Shown here one piece after another: positions 24,904 through 33,840 of a stretch of DNA of 38,826 nucleotides (position 1 is its first letter; each line of letters opens with the position of its first letter). The DNA comes from Enterococcus_I eurekensis. Lineage in GTDB: Bacteria > Bacillota > Bacilli > Lactobacillales > Enterococcaceae. Below the pieces are notes generated by a model that saw nothing but the letters and a program-made list of their open reading frames with translations, was not told where the DNA came from and ran no database searches. Where the stretch lies: positions 1 to 38,826 of the forward strand of contig NZ_JBHSGT010000040.1 in the NCBI RefSeq assembly GCF_042654605.1, given 5' to 3'. The position numbers and the translations under genes were made by a program.

Positions 24904-26223
24904 ATGACCTTATACGAAAAAATTAAAAATAGAAAAGAAAAAATATCACTTGTAGGACTAGGTTATGTAGGAATGCCCATCGCTGTAGCATTTGCAAAAA
25001 AAGTTGAAGTAATTGGATTTGATATTAGTCAAGAAAAAGTAAATTTATACAATCAAGGAATTGATCCAACTAAAGAAGTTGGCGATGAAATTATTAAAGA
25101 AACAACCGTAGAATTTACCGCAGATGAGAAGAAACTTAAAGAAGCCAAGTTTCATATTGTGGCGGTTCCTACGCCTGTTAATTCCGATCATACACCTGAT
25201 TTGAAACCAGTAGAATCTGCGAGTAGAACCGTTGGACGTAATCTTACTAAAGGATCAATCGTGGTCTTTGAATCAACCGTCTATCCAGGAGTAACAGAAG
25301 AAATTTGTATTCCTATTCTAGAAAAAGAATCTGGGCTGAAATGTGGCGAAGATTTTAAAGTAGGGTATTCTCCTGAGAGAATTAATCCAGGAGACAAAGT
25401 ACATAGACTAGAAACTATCGTGAAAGTTGTCTCTGGCATGGATGAGGAATCTCTAGATGTGATTGCAAAAGTCTATGAACTTGTAGTAGACGCTGGTGTC
25501 CATAGAGCTGCTTCAATTAAAGTCGCTGAAGCAGCAAAAGTGATTGAAAACTCTCAACGAGATATCAATATTGCCTTTATGAATGAACTGTCAATTATTT
25601 TTAATAAAATGGAAATCGATACAAAAGAAGTTCTTAAAGCAGCTAGTACAAAATGGAATTTTTTGAATTTCTCCCCAGGTCTAGTCGGAGGACATTGTAT
25701 TGGTGTCGATCCTTACTATCTTACGTATAAAGCTGAACAAATGGGCTATCATTCTCAAATTATTCTTTCTGGAAGACGAATTAACGATGATATGGGTAAA
25801 TATGTTGTTGAGAATCTCATAAAAAATCTGATTAAAGCAAATGTTCCAGTGAAAGAGGCAAAAGTTGCAATTTTAGGATTTACATTCAAAGAAAATTGTC
25901 CAGATACACGAAATACAAGAGTTATTGATATTGTAGAAGAACTAAAAGAATATGGCATAACACCTATGATTGCAGATCCTCAAGCAGATGAAGAAGAAGC
26001 TAAACACGAATATGGAATTACCTTCGATGAAATAGCCGATGTACAAGAAGCAGATGTTATTGTTGTGGCAGTGGGACATGACCAATTCATAAACCTATCT
26101 CAAGAAGATTTTGATGAAATGTTTAAAAAAGGATCAAATAAAAATAAAGTAATCATTGATATTAAAGGGATACTAGATAGAAAAGAATATGAGGAAGCGG
26201 GATATAAGTACTGGAGATTGTAA
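24904..26223 (+). CDS. tviB: UDP-N-acetylglucosamine 6-dehydrogenase (TviB/WbpA-like nucleotide-sugar dehydrogenase)
   Basis: The 439-residue enzyme oxidises a UDP-HexNAc at C6 to the uronic acid in two NAD-dependent steps. It has the Rossmann start VGLGYVGMPIAVAFAK, the VPTPVNSDHTPDL segment, YSPERINPGDKVH, the lysine-containing AAKVIENSQRDINIAF, and the catalytic cysteine in GGHCIGVDPYYLTYK. The whole pattern follows Salmonella TviB (425 residues) rather than the UDP-glucose dehydrogenases. The next gene is a TviC/WbpP-like epimerase, which supports UDP-GlcNAcA followed by UDP-GalNAcA. GAGGAG precedes the ATG. Confidence 0.9.
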   Translation: MTLYEKIKNRKEKISLVGLGYVGMPIAVAFAKKVEVIGFDISQEKVNLYNQGIDPTKEVGDEIIKETTVEFTADEKKLKEAKFHIVAVPTPVNSDHTPDLKPVESASRTVGRNLTKGSIVVFESTVYPGVTEEICIPILEKESGLKCGEDFKVGYSPERINPGDKVHRLETIVKVVSGMDEESLDVIAKVYELVVDAGVHRAASIKVAEAAKVIENSQRDINIAFMNELSIIFNKMEIDTKEVLKAASTKWNFLNFSPGLVGGHCIGVDPYYLTYKAEQMGYHSQIILSGRRINDDMGKYVVENLIKNLIKANVPVKEAKVAILGFTFKENCPDTRNTRVIDIVEELKEYGITPMIADPQADEEEAKHEYGITFDEIADVQEADVIVVAVGHDQFINLSQEDFDEMFKKGSNKNKVIIDIKGILDRKEYEEAGYKYWRL

Positions 26224-26241
26224 AGAGAGGATGTTTGTAAC

Positions 26242-27228
26242 ATGGGTTATGAAGATATTACATTTGAAAAAGAGAGTGTCTTCCTAGTAACAGGTGGAGC
26301 TGGATTTATTGGTTCTAATCTTTGTGAAGTTTTATTAAATAAAGGATATCTAGTTAGATGTTTGGATGATCTCTCTAACGGTAAACAAGAGAATATTGAC
26401 TTATTTATTGATAATCCGAATTATTCATTTATTAAAGGAGATATTCGTGATTTAGAAATATGTCTGAAAGCCTGTGAAGGTGTAGATTATGTTCTTAATC
26501 AAGCAGCCTGGGGAAGTGTACCTCGAAGTATAGAATTGCCATTGTTATATGAGGAAATTAATATTCGTGGTACGCTGAATATGATGGAAGCTGCTAGACA
26601 AAAAGGTGTTAAAAAATTTGTCTATGCTTCGAGTTCATCAGTTTATGGAGATGAACCAAATCTCCCAAAGAGAGAAGGAAGAGAAGGACATGTCTTGTCC
26701 CCCTATGCACTCACGAAGAAAATAGACGAAGAATATGGACGTCTTTATTCATCATTATATGGTCTTGATACATATGGACTAAGATATTTTAACGTTTTTG
26801 GAAAAAGACAAGATCCAAATGGAGCATATGCTGCTGTATTACCTAAGTTTATTAAACAATTACTAAATAACGAACAACCGACTATAAATGGTGATGGAAA
26901 GCAAAGTAGAGATTTTACTTATATCGAGAATGTGATTGAAGCGAACTTGAAAGCTTGCAAGGCATCTTCAGAAGTTGCAGGAGAATCTTTTAATATTGCC
27001 TATGGGGGAAGAGAGTATTTAATAGATGTTTACTACTCATTATGTAAAGCACTCCAGAAAGAGATAGAACCTATTTTTGGTCCAGGTAGAAAAGGGGATA
27101 TTAAGCATAGTAATGCTGATATTACTAAAGCAAAAAATATGTTGAATTACAATCCTAGTTGGAGTTTTGAAAAAGGAATTTACGAAGCTATTGATTGGTA
27201 CAAGAGGAATCTTTATGACAATAAGTAA
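26242..27228 (+). CDS. tviC: UDP-GlcNAcA/UDP-GlcNAc 4-epimerase (TviC/WbpP-like SDR)
   Basis: This is a 328-residue extended SDR: NAD-binding VTGGAGFIGSNL (about 17-28), the QAAWGSVPRSIE segment closely resembling TviC/WbpP (QAALGSVPRS), the serine in YASSSSVYG, the catalytic YxxxK (YALTKK), and GLRYFNVFGKRQDPNGAYAAVLP. It most likely interconverts UDP-GlcNAcA and UDP-GalNAcA made with the dehydrogenase 18 nt upstream. Its C-terminus overlaps the start of the polymerase gene by 14 nt. The ribosome binding site is AGAGGA. Confidence 0.9.
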   Translation: MGYEDITFEKESVFLVTGGAGFIGSNLCEVLLNKGYLVRCLDDLSNGKQENIDLFIDNPNYSFIKGDIRDLEICLKACEGVDYVLNQAAWGSVPRSIELPLLYEEINIRGTLNMMEAARQKGVKKFVYASSSSVYGDEPNLPKREGREGHVLSPYALTKKIDEEYGRLYSSLYGLDTYGLRYFNVFGKRQDPNGAYAAVLPKFIKQLLNNEQPTINGDGKQSRDFTYIENVIEANLKACKASSEVAGESFNIAYGGREYLIDVYYSLCKALQKEIEPIFGPGRKGDIKHSNADITKAKNMLNYNPSWSFEKGIYEAIDWYKRNLYDNK

Positions 27229-28414
27229 CCAAATTAATAATAAAGCTGTGGATAAAAAATCAGTAAAAAAAATTTTAGTTTTATTTTCGTTATATTTGAT
27301 TTTAACGCCTTTCTATTTTTGGGAAAGTGGGCTACCTCAAATTTCTGATTTAGTAATGATACTTATAATTATAAGTAATTTGATAAATAATAAAATGACT
27401 CTAACTACTTCAGTGCAAGGAAAACAAAGTATCTTAATTTCATTTATGTTTATTTTATACGTTGTAAGTATTAATTTCACATGGAGTTTTATAATGGGTG
27501 AGTACATCTTTATAAAATCATCGTTATTTTATATTTATAATTTTGGTGTATTTATCACTACTGTAAACCTAGCGCATATTTATAAAGATGAATTTTTTAA
27601 ATATATAATGATTGGGATAATTGGAGCTTTATTAACACAACTGTTCATGTTATTTTATGGTATAGGAGATAATTATGGAGGAGGACGCTATACATTAAGT
27701 TTTAATAATCCTAATCAGTTAGGGTACTTCGCCATACTTATTTTTGGAATTTTAGTGTTTCTTAACTTTCATATTAGAATAAAAACTAAATGGCTACTTT
27801 TTGGTGTTGTTACAACAGGAGTTCTATCAATAATTTCACTATCAAATGCAGCGATAATATCTTATTTTGGTATTTTAACGGGACTTTTAATTTTTAAAAA
27901 TGGGAAAAGATTTAAGAAGAAGTATTTGATTTTATTAATAACGGTGGCTTTGTTTGTTTTTTTTATTCTTTACATAAATACTTCAATTATCCATGAAAAT
28001 ACTTTACTGCAATCATTAGAGACTAGACTAGGTAGTACTTCTGATAAAATTGCTCGAACTTCTGAAGTAAGAGGGTATTTCAGGATTACTGAATATCCGC
28101 AATTCTGGATTTTTGGCTCAGGTGAAGGTGCATATTATAGATTTGACGGTTCTTCTTTAGAATTTCACTCCACTTTGGGTAATTTACAAGTATCATATGG
28201 AATTTTTGGTTTGATTTTATTTATAACATTAATGATAAAATCTATAATTACTAGTAGGTATAAGTGCTGGTATCCATTATTCTTTATCATGTTGTATGGT
28301 GTTACTCATAATGGCATTAGAAATAGTTTATTGTGGATATTAATTGCATTAATGTCGATAAATTATAATTCAACGTCAACTAAAATGTCAAATATTAAGT
28401 CAAAGGATGAATAA
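27215..28414 (+). CDS. wzy: O-antigen/capsule repeat-unit polymerase (Wzy)
   Basis: The 399-residue product is almost all membrane helices (ten or more), with a larger hydrophilic extracellular loop in the second half (about residues 255-320, including ETRLGSTSDKIARTSEVRGYF and FGSGEGAYYRF). This is the typical, poorly conserved Wzy topology. Family features such as NPNQLGYFAIL and the GSGEG turn are seen in O-antigen ligase/polymerase relatives. ATG 27215 is preferred to an earlier in-frame start at 27167: AAGAGG lies 7 nt upstream, and the gene then overlaps the epimerase gene only slightly. It joins repeat units outside the membrane after export by Wzx. Confidence 0.85.
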   Translation: MTISNQINNKAVDKKSVKKILVLFSLYLILTPFYFWESGLPQISDLVMILIIISNLINNKMTLTTSVQGKQSILISFMFILYVVSINFTWSFIMGEYIFIKSSLFYIYNFGVFITTVNLAHIYKDEFFKYIMIGIIGALLTQLFMLFYGIGDNYGGGRYTLSFNNPNQLGYFAILIFGILVFLNFHIRIKTKWLLFGVVTTGVLSIISLSNAAIISYFGILTGLLIFKNGKRFKKKYLILLITVALFVFFILYINTSIIHENTLLQSLETRLGSTSDKIARTSEVRGYFRITEYPQFWIFGSGEGAYYRFDGSSLEFHSTLGNLQVSYGIFGLILFITLMIKSIITSRYKCWYPLFFIMLYGVTHNGIRNSLLWILIALMSINYNSTSTKMSNIKSKDE

Positions 28415-28415
28415 A

Positions 28416-29327
28416 ATGAAAAAAGGACAAGTAAATATATTACTCTCTACCTATAACGGGGAAGAATATCTTGAGAATCTTTTAAATAGTTTACTACAGC
28501 AAGACTACAAAGATTTTATTATTAGCATTAGAGACGATGGATCAGTTGATAGCACCTATCAGATACTGGAAAAGTTTTCTAGCTATAGCAATGTAAGAAT
28601 TATTTATGGTAAAAATATGGGTCCAACAAATAGCTTTTTTGAATTATTAAAAGAAAGTGGAGGATCGGAGTATTATGCATTCTGTGATCAAGATGATTAT
28701 TGGCATGAAACTAAAATTTCGAGAGCTATAGATAAATTACTTGAAAGAGGAGAAAAACCTTTACTATATGGGTCTGGCCTAACAGTTGTAGATGAAAATC
28801 TTAATTTTATAAGAGAAACAAGAAATGATAAATTTCGCCCTTCATTTGAAAATGCTCTAGTTGAGAACGTTATTCCTGGATGTACACTCGTAATTAATAG
28901 TGAAGCAAGAAATCTGATTATAAAAGAGCTACCTAGCGATTTAAGAATGCACGATTGGTGGATGTATCAAGTTGTTAGTGGAGTAGGCGAAGTAGTATAT
29001 GATTATGAATCTAGAATTTTATATAGACAACATGGGAAAAATACAGTTGGTTCAGATTTTAATTTATTAGATAAATGGAAAAGAAGAATATCCCAACTAA
29101 AAAAAGTCAATAATAGATTAAAATATATAATGATCCACGCTGATTATTTGTATGAAATACATTACGATGATATGAATGTCAATAGCCAAAAAGAATTATT
29201 AGCGTTTATTAATACTAAGAAAGGATTTAGTCAGAAAATTAAATATATATTTATAGGGAAAACGTATAGAATGAATTTTTTAGATAATATTATTTTTAAA
29301 ACATTGTTTTTGATACGTAAAATATGA
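28416..29327 (+). CDS. Family 2 glycosyltransferase, rhamnosyltransferase-like (GT-A fold)
   Basis: The 303-residue protein has the GT2 start NILLSTYNGEEYLENLLNSL, the RDDGS motif (nucleotide binding), the metal-binding D-x-D-like segment CDQDDYW, a PGCTLVIN loop, and the HDWWMY motif typical of dTDP-rhamnose-dependent transferases. An earlier ATG at 28407 overlaps the ribosome binding site AAAGGA (28402-28407), so ATG 28416 is chosen. It likely uses dTDP-L-rhamnose made by the rml genes downstream. It is the last gene before a strong terminator. Confidence 0.88.
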   Translation: MKKGQVNILLSTYNGEEYLENLLNSLLQQDYKDFIISIRDDGSVDSTYQILEKFSSYSNVRIIYGKNMGPTNSFFELLKESGGSEYYAFCDQDDYWHETKISRAIDKLLERGEKPLLYGSGLTVVDENLNFIRETRNDKFRPSFENALVENVIPGCTLVINSEARNLIIKELPSDLRMHDWWMYQVVSGVGEVVYDYESRILYRQHGKNTVGSDFNLLDKWKRRISQLKKVNNRLKYIMIHADYLYEIHYDDMNVNSQKELLAFINTKKGFSQKIKYIFIGKTYRMNFLDNIIFKTLFLIRKI

Positions 29328-29336
29328 AAATAAGTT

Positions 29337-29370
29337 TGAAGTATTGTCTACAATACTTCAATTATTTTTT
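29337..29370 (+). terminator. Intrinsic terminator inside the polysaccharide locus
   Basis: GAAGTATTGT (29338-29347) and ACAATACTTC (29350-29359) form a perfect stem, followed by AATTATTTTTT. It lies 10 nt after the glycosyltransferase gene, so the rml genes downstream must have their own promoter. Confidence 0.85.
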
Positions 29371-30100
29371 AATATCCCAAGTTAAAGTATTTTCTTGTAT
29401 GAATAAATCATGACACTTGTAGATTCATCAAGAAAATCTTAGGTAATAGTTTGCCGAAAGAATATTTAGGGAATATAGGAATATTTTTTCTTCTGCTTAC
29501 TTTGTTGTTGATTGGTTGTAGAAAAATTTATATTATAGATTCTCATATAACGAAAATTTCGAAAAATAATAGAGTACTAATACAAACTTTAAATTTCTAT
29601 TTTTAATAGAATAACTTCCTAAAATTCAAAGTCAAAAAAACTATTCAAAATAATCTTAATAATTAATAAATACAATTAAAAAATATGTCGAAAAAACACA
29701 TCATCGTATCGAGAAAAAATATAAAATCAGTGATAGAAAAATTGAGATATGAATGTCTTAAAACAGAATTTCAATAGTTAATAATGCTACAGGGAGTGGA
29801 AATTAAAAATCGATTATTTTCAATAAATCATCATAGATAAATTCAAAGCCGTCAGTCCCTATAATGGGGAAGAATTCTTTAATTTTAAAATATAAGTACT
29901 AGCAATTTCACTAGGTTTGTATTTTATAAATTAATTAACGTCTTTACTAATGTTTAAAAAGTCTTTTTTGAAAAGATTAACTATCCTTAAATGGTACATT
30001 AAACTGCTAAAGAAGATTGAAAATCTTTTTAGATGACGTAAAGAAAGAATAGGTATCTAAATCAATTTGATGAATAATAAAATAAACAGAGGTGATTACA
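29371..30100. other. A+T-rich gene desert between the two polysaccharide transcription units
   Basis: About 730 bp with no intact gene. One plus-strand frame stays open at 29403-29606 (see separate entry). The rest is very A+T-rich with stops in all frames. Near the rmlA start, TTGAAA (30017-30022) with TAAAGA 16 bp on is a weak promoter candidate. It looks like a scar left by gene loss or cassette exchange. Confidence 0.55.
29403..29606 (+). pseudogene. Remnant of a lost membrane protein gene (possible C-terminus)
   Basis: A 67-codon open frame without a start reads ...FIKKILGNSLPKEYLGNIGIF (in part), then a hydrophobic helix (IFFLLLTLLLIGC), then a Lys-rich tail and a stop. A basic segment, one membrane helix and a short basic tail are how acyltransferase-3 or Wzy-like membrane proteins often end, but I cannot name the family. 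It is likely the 3' piece of a deleted polysaccharide gene. Confidence 0.35.
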
Positions 30101-30985
30101 ATGAAAGGAATTATTCTCGCAGGTGGTTCTGGAACAAGACTATATCCATTAACCATGGTTACAAGTAAGCAACTTCTACCTGTTTACGATAAACCAATGA
30201 TATACTACCCGCTCTCAGTTCTTATGTTAGCTGGTATTAAAGAAATTCTCGTCATTTCAACACCACATGACTTGCCTAATTTCAAAAAACTTTTAGGCTA
30301 TGGTCATGAGTTTGGCATTAATTTGTCATACGCTGAACAACCTTCTCCAGATGGTTTAGCTCAAGCTTTTATAATAGGTAAAGAATTCATAGGCGATGAT
30401 GATGTTGCGATGATTTTAGGCGATAATATTTATTACGGGAATGGATTTACTTCTCTTTTACAAGAAGCAAAAGCGAATGCACAAAATGGAAAAGCAACGG
30501 TGTTCGGATATTATGTGAACGACCCTGAACGATTTGGAATCGTTGATTTTAATGAGGATGGGAAAGTGATTTCAGTTGAAGAAAAACCAGAAAAACCGAA
30601 ATCAAATTATTGTATTACCGGACTATATTTTTATGATAATCGAGTAGTTGACTTTGCGAAAAAAGTGAAACCATCTGCTCGTGGCGAACTGGAAATAACA
30701 GATTTGAATCGACTATATTTAGAAGAAGAATCACTTAACGTTCAATTGTTAGGACGAGGGTATGCTTGGTTTGATACGGGGACAATGGATAGCCTCGTTG
30801 AAGCGACAGAATTTGTCCAAGTGATTGAAAAGAGACAAAGTATCAAAATCTCTGCACCAGAAGAAATTGCCTATCATAATCAATGGATTGATAAACAATC
30901 ACTTTTGAACTCAGCTGAAAAATACGGCAAATCGCCATATGGTCAACATCTGAAAAAAGTAGCCGAGGGCAAAATAAGATACTAA
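30101..30985 (+). CDS. rmlA: Glucose-1-phosphate thymidylyltransferase (RmlA)
   Basis: The 294-residue enzyme makes dTDP-glucose from glucose-1-phosphate and dTTP, the first step to dTDP-L-rhamnose. The signature GIILAGGSGTRLYPLT (residues 3-18), KQLLPVYDKPMIYYPLSVLM, ILGDNIYYG, and EEKPEKPKSNY are all present. ATG 30101 is chosen over the in-frame GTG 30092 because AGAGGTG lies just upstream. It opens the second transcription unit of the polysaccharide locus, after a gene desert, and is followed 13 nt later by the fused rmlC-rmlD gene. Confidence 0.96.
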   Translation: MKGIILAGGSGTRLYPLTMVTSKQLLPVYDKPMIYYPLSVLMLAGIKEILVISTPHDLPNFKKLLGYGHEFGINLSYAEQPSPDGLAQAFIIGKEFIGDDDVAMILGDNIYYGNGFTSLLQEAKANAQNGKATVFGYYVNDPERFGIVDFNEDGKVISVEEKPEKPKSNYCITGLYFYDNRVVDFAKKVKPSARGELEITDLNRLYLEEESLNVQLLGRGYAWFDTGTMDSLVEATEFVQVIEKRQSIKISAPEEIAYHNQWIDKQSLLNSAEKYGKSPYGQHLKKVAEGKIRY

Positions 30986-30998
30986 GTGGAGGCGCGTA

Positions 30999-32387
30999 AT
31001 GCATATTACAAAAACAAAGATAGATGATGTTCTAATTGTGGAACCGAAAGTTTTTGGAGATCATCGCGGTTGGTTTTCTGAAACGTATTCTAAAACGGCA
31101 TTTCAAGAATTAGGTATAAATATTGATTTTATCCAAGACAATCACTCGATGTCAGCGCAAAAGGGAACGCTGAGAGGGCTTCATTTTCAGCTAAATCCTA
31201 AAGCACAAACAAAGTTAGTCAGATGCACTAAAGGAAAAATTTTAGATGTTGCGGTTGATTTACGAAAAGGTTCTCCTACATTCAAACAATGGATAGGAGT
31301 TGAATTGTCTGACGATAATCACAAACAACTCTTAATTCCTAAAGGTTTTGCTCATGGGTTTGTGACATTAACCGATGATGTGGAAGTTCAATACAAAGTT
31401 GATGAAATCTATTCTCCGGAATTTGATCGTAGTATTCGTTTTGATGATCCTGAGATAGGTATAGATTGGGAAGTATCCAACCCTATTTTATCGGAGAAGG
31501 ATTTAAATGCGCTATTCTTAAAAGATAGTGATGTTAATTTTCGTACTAAATTTATGGTAACTGGCGGAGATGGTCAACTAGGACATGACGTGGTTTTAGC
31601 ATTGCAAATGTTAAATGTAGATATTGTAGCTCCAAGTAGAGAAGAATTTGACTTAACAAATACAGCACAAATTAAAGATTATATTCTAAAAGAGACACCA
31701 GATGTGATTATTCACTGTGCAGCTTATACTGCGGTGGATAACGCAGAAGAAGAAAAAGAAATGTGTTATGCAGTCAATGTTGAAGGGACAAGAGCTATAG
31801 CGAAGGCTGCCAAAGATATTAATGCTAAAGTCGTATATATTAGCACGGATTATGTTTTTGATGGTTTGGGCGAAGAGCCACATTCAGAAGATAAGCAGAC
31901 AAGTCCCATAAATTACTACGGATACTCGAAAGAACAAGGAGAGCAAATTATTCGTGAGTTATTAGATGAATATTTCATTGTTCGAACGTCTTGGGTATAC
32001 GGAATAAACGGAAATAACTTTGTAAAAACAATGTTGAAATTAGCGGAATCTCGAAGTGAGTTAAATATCGTGAGTGATCAAATTGGTTCTCCGACGTATA
32101 CGAAAGATTTAGCAGATTATATTGTTAGACTTGTTTTAACGAAACAATATGGAACTTACCACGGTGTAAATGAAGGATTTTGCAGTTGGTCCGAATTTGC
32201 TCAATCAATTTTTGAAAAAACAGATAAGCAAGTAGTTGTTAAATCTGTGACAACACAAGAATATCCGACGAAAGCTAAAAGACCATTAAATTCTAGAATG
32301 TTAAGAGAAAATACTGATAAAGCAGGTATTCTTCGTTTGCCTCATTGGGAAGATGCTCTTAATCGATTTCTTGAAAAACAATCATAA
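30999..32387 (+). CDS. Fused dTDP-4-dehydrorhamnose 3,5-epimerase / dTDP-4-dehydrorhamnose reductase (RmlC-RmlD)
   Basis: This is a 462-residue bifunctional enzyme. The N-terminal part (about 1-183) is a complete RmlC cupin (GDHRGWFSETYS, DNHSMSAQKGTLRGLHFQ, PKGFAHGFVTL). The C-terminal part (about 184-462) is a complete RmlD SDR (MVTGGDGQLGHDV, ISTDYVFDG, YGYSKEQGE with YxxxK, RTSWVYG, and PLNSRML near the end). Separate proteins are more common; fusions of this order occur in some Firmicutes and Actinobacteria. Fusion would help channel the unstable 4-keto intermediate between the two last steps of rhamnose synthesis. GGAGG lies before the ATG. Confidence 0.95.
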   Translation: MHITKTKIDDVLIVEPKVFGDHRGWFSETYSKTAFQELGINIDFIQDNHSMSAQKGTLRGLHFQLNPKAQTKLVRCTKGKILDVAVDLRKGSPTFKQWIGVELSDDNHKQLLIPKGFAHGFVTLTDDVEVQYKVDEIYSPEFDRSIRFDDPEIGIDWEVSNPILSEKDLNALFLKDSDVNFRTKFMVTGGDGQLGHDVVLALQMLNVDIVAPSREEFDLTNTAQIKDYILKETPDVIIHCAAYTAVDNAEEEKEMCYAVNVEGTRAIAKAAKDINAKVVYISTDYVFDGLGEEPHSEDKQTSPINYYGYSKEQGEQIIRELLDEYFIVRTSWVYGINGNNFVKTMLKLAESRSELNIVSDQIGSPTYTKDLADYIVRLVLTKQYGTYHGVNEGFCSWSEFAQSIFEKTDKQVVVKSVTTQEYPTKAKRPLNSRMLRENTDKAGILRLPHWEDALNRFLEKQS

Positions 32388-32408
32388 TACGAATATGAGG
32401 ATAATATA

Positions 32409-33827
32409 TTGAATATAAAAGCAATTAGTTTTATAAAAAACATGTCCTATACTATTTCTTCTAATTTATTATCGTTGATTATTTCAACCTTAGTAGTGTT
32501 AATTATTCCAAAATTAATCGGAGTAGAAGAATACGGTTATTGGCAATTATATATTTTTTATTCATCATATGTCGGATTTTTACATTTTGGGTGGAATGAC
32601 GGTATTTATTTGCGATATGGCGGAGAGGAATATGATGATCTAGACAAACATTTATTACATTCTCAGTTTATCGAATTATTTGTAAGTCAATCAATTATTG
32701 CATTATGTATTTGGGGATCTTCTTTTATATTTTCGCAAGATACAAATCGTAATTTTATACTTCAGATGGTTGGTATCGCAACGATTTTGATAAATACGAG
32801 ATTATTGTTCTTTTATATTTTACAAGCAACCAATCGAATTAAACAATATGCTAGTCTTACGATGTTGGATAGAGTACTATATCTTTTTTTAATAGCCGCT
32901 TTTCTAATTATTGGAATACGAGATTACAAGTTACTCATTTTTGCTGATTTAATTGGAAAATGTATCACTCTATTGTTGGCAGCTTATATGTGTAAAGATA
33001 TCGCCTTTAGAAGCTTAAGCACGTTTTATTTTACTATTAATGAGATTTTCATCAATATTAGTGTAGGAATTAAATTAATGTTCGCTAATATTGCGAGTAT
33101 GCTCATTATTGGTATTGTCCGATTTGGTATTGAGCAATCATGGAATGTTGCCACTTTTGGTAAAATATCATTAACATTAAGCATTTCCAATATGATGATG
33201 ATTTTTATTAATGCAGTTGGCATTATCATGTTTCCTATCTTGAGAAGAACGAATAAAGAGAAGCTTGCAAATATTTATTCAACTATGAGAGATTTTTTGA
33301 TGGTTGTCTTGTTAGGTTTTTTAATTGTTTATTATCCTTTAAAATTAGTGATATCCGCTTGGCTTCCTGATTATGCTGAAAGTCTATTGTATATGGCACT
33401 TGTATTCCCAATGTTTATATATGAAGGGAAGATGGCTCTGCTCATCAATACATACCTGAAGACGCTAAGACGTGAGAAAACGATGTTGAAAATCAATATG
33501 ATCACAATGGGGCTGAGTTTAATTGCGACTTACTTTACTACTCAAGTATTAAAGAATTTAGACGTAGCAATATTAAGTATTGTTATTTTATTAGCAATCC
33601 GAGCAGCATTAGCAGAATTATATTTGGCGAATGAATTAAATATTCATGTGAAAAAAGATATTATTTTAGAGATGTTACTAACGACTATATTTATAGTAAC
33701 GGGTTGGTTTATTAATTCTTGGATGATAATGTTTATTTACGCGATCTCGTATATGATCTATCTGATATTAAAACGTAAAGATTTAACAAAAACAATTCAA
33801 AGTATCAAGCTATTAGTAAAATCGTAG
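32409..33827 (+). CDS. wzx: Polysaccharide repeat-unit flippase (Wzx, PST/MATE type)
   Basis: The 472-residue product is almost entirely hydrophobic, with 12-14 predicted membrane helices. The family-typical N-terminus includes FIKNMSYTISSNLLSLIIST, then PKLIGVEEYGYWQLY, and FLHFGWNDGIYLRYGG. It moves the undecaprenyl-linked repeat unit across the membrane to the Wzy polymerase. The start is TTG 32409 with GAGGA (32397-32401) at 7 nt. It stands between the fused rmlC-rmlD and rmlB, an unusual split of the rhamnose gene set. Confidence 0.9.
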   Translation: MNIKAISFIKNMSYTISSNLLSLIISTLVVLIIPKLIGVEEYGYWQLYIFYSSYVGFLHFGWNDGIYLRYGGEEYDDLDKHLLHSQFIELFVSQSIIALCIWGSSFIFSQDTNRNFILQMVGIATILINTRLLFFYILQATNRIKQYASLTMLDRVLYLFLIAAFLIIGIRDYKLLIFADLIGKCITLLLAAYMCKDIAFRSLSTFYFTINEIFINISVGIKLMFANIASMLIIGIVRFGIEQSWNVATFGKISLTLSISNMMMIFINAVGIIMFPILRRTNKEKLANIYSTMRDFLMVVLLGFLIVYYPLKLVISAWLPDYAESLLYMALVFPMFIYEGKMALLINTYLKTLRREKTMLKINMITMGLSLIATYFTTQVLKNLDVAILSIVILLAIRAALAELYLANELNIHVKKDIILEMLLTTIFIVTGWFINSWMIMFIYAISYMIYLILKRKDLTKTIQSIKLLVKS

Positions 33828-33840
33828 GAGGATTATTATT

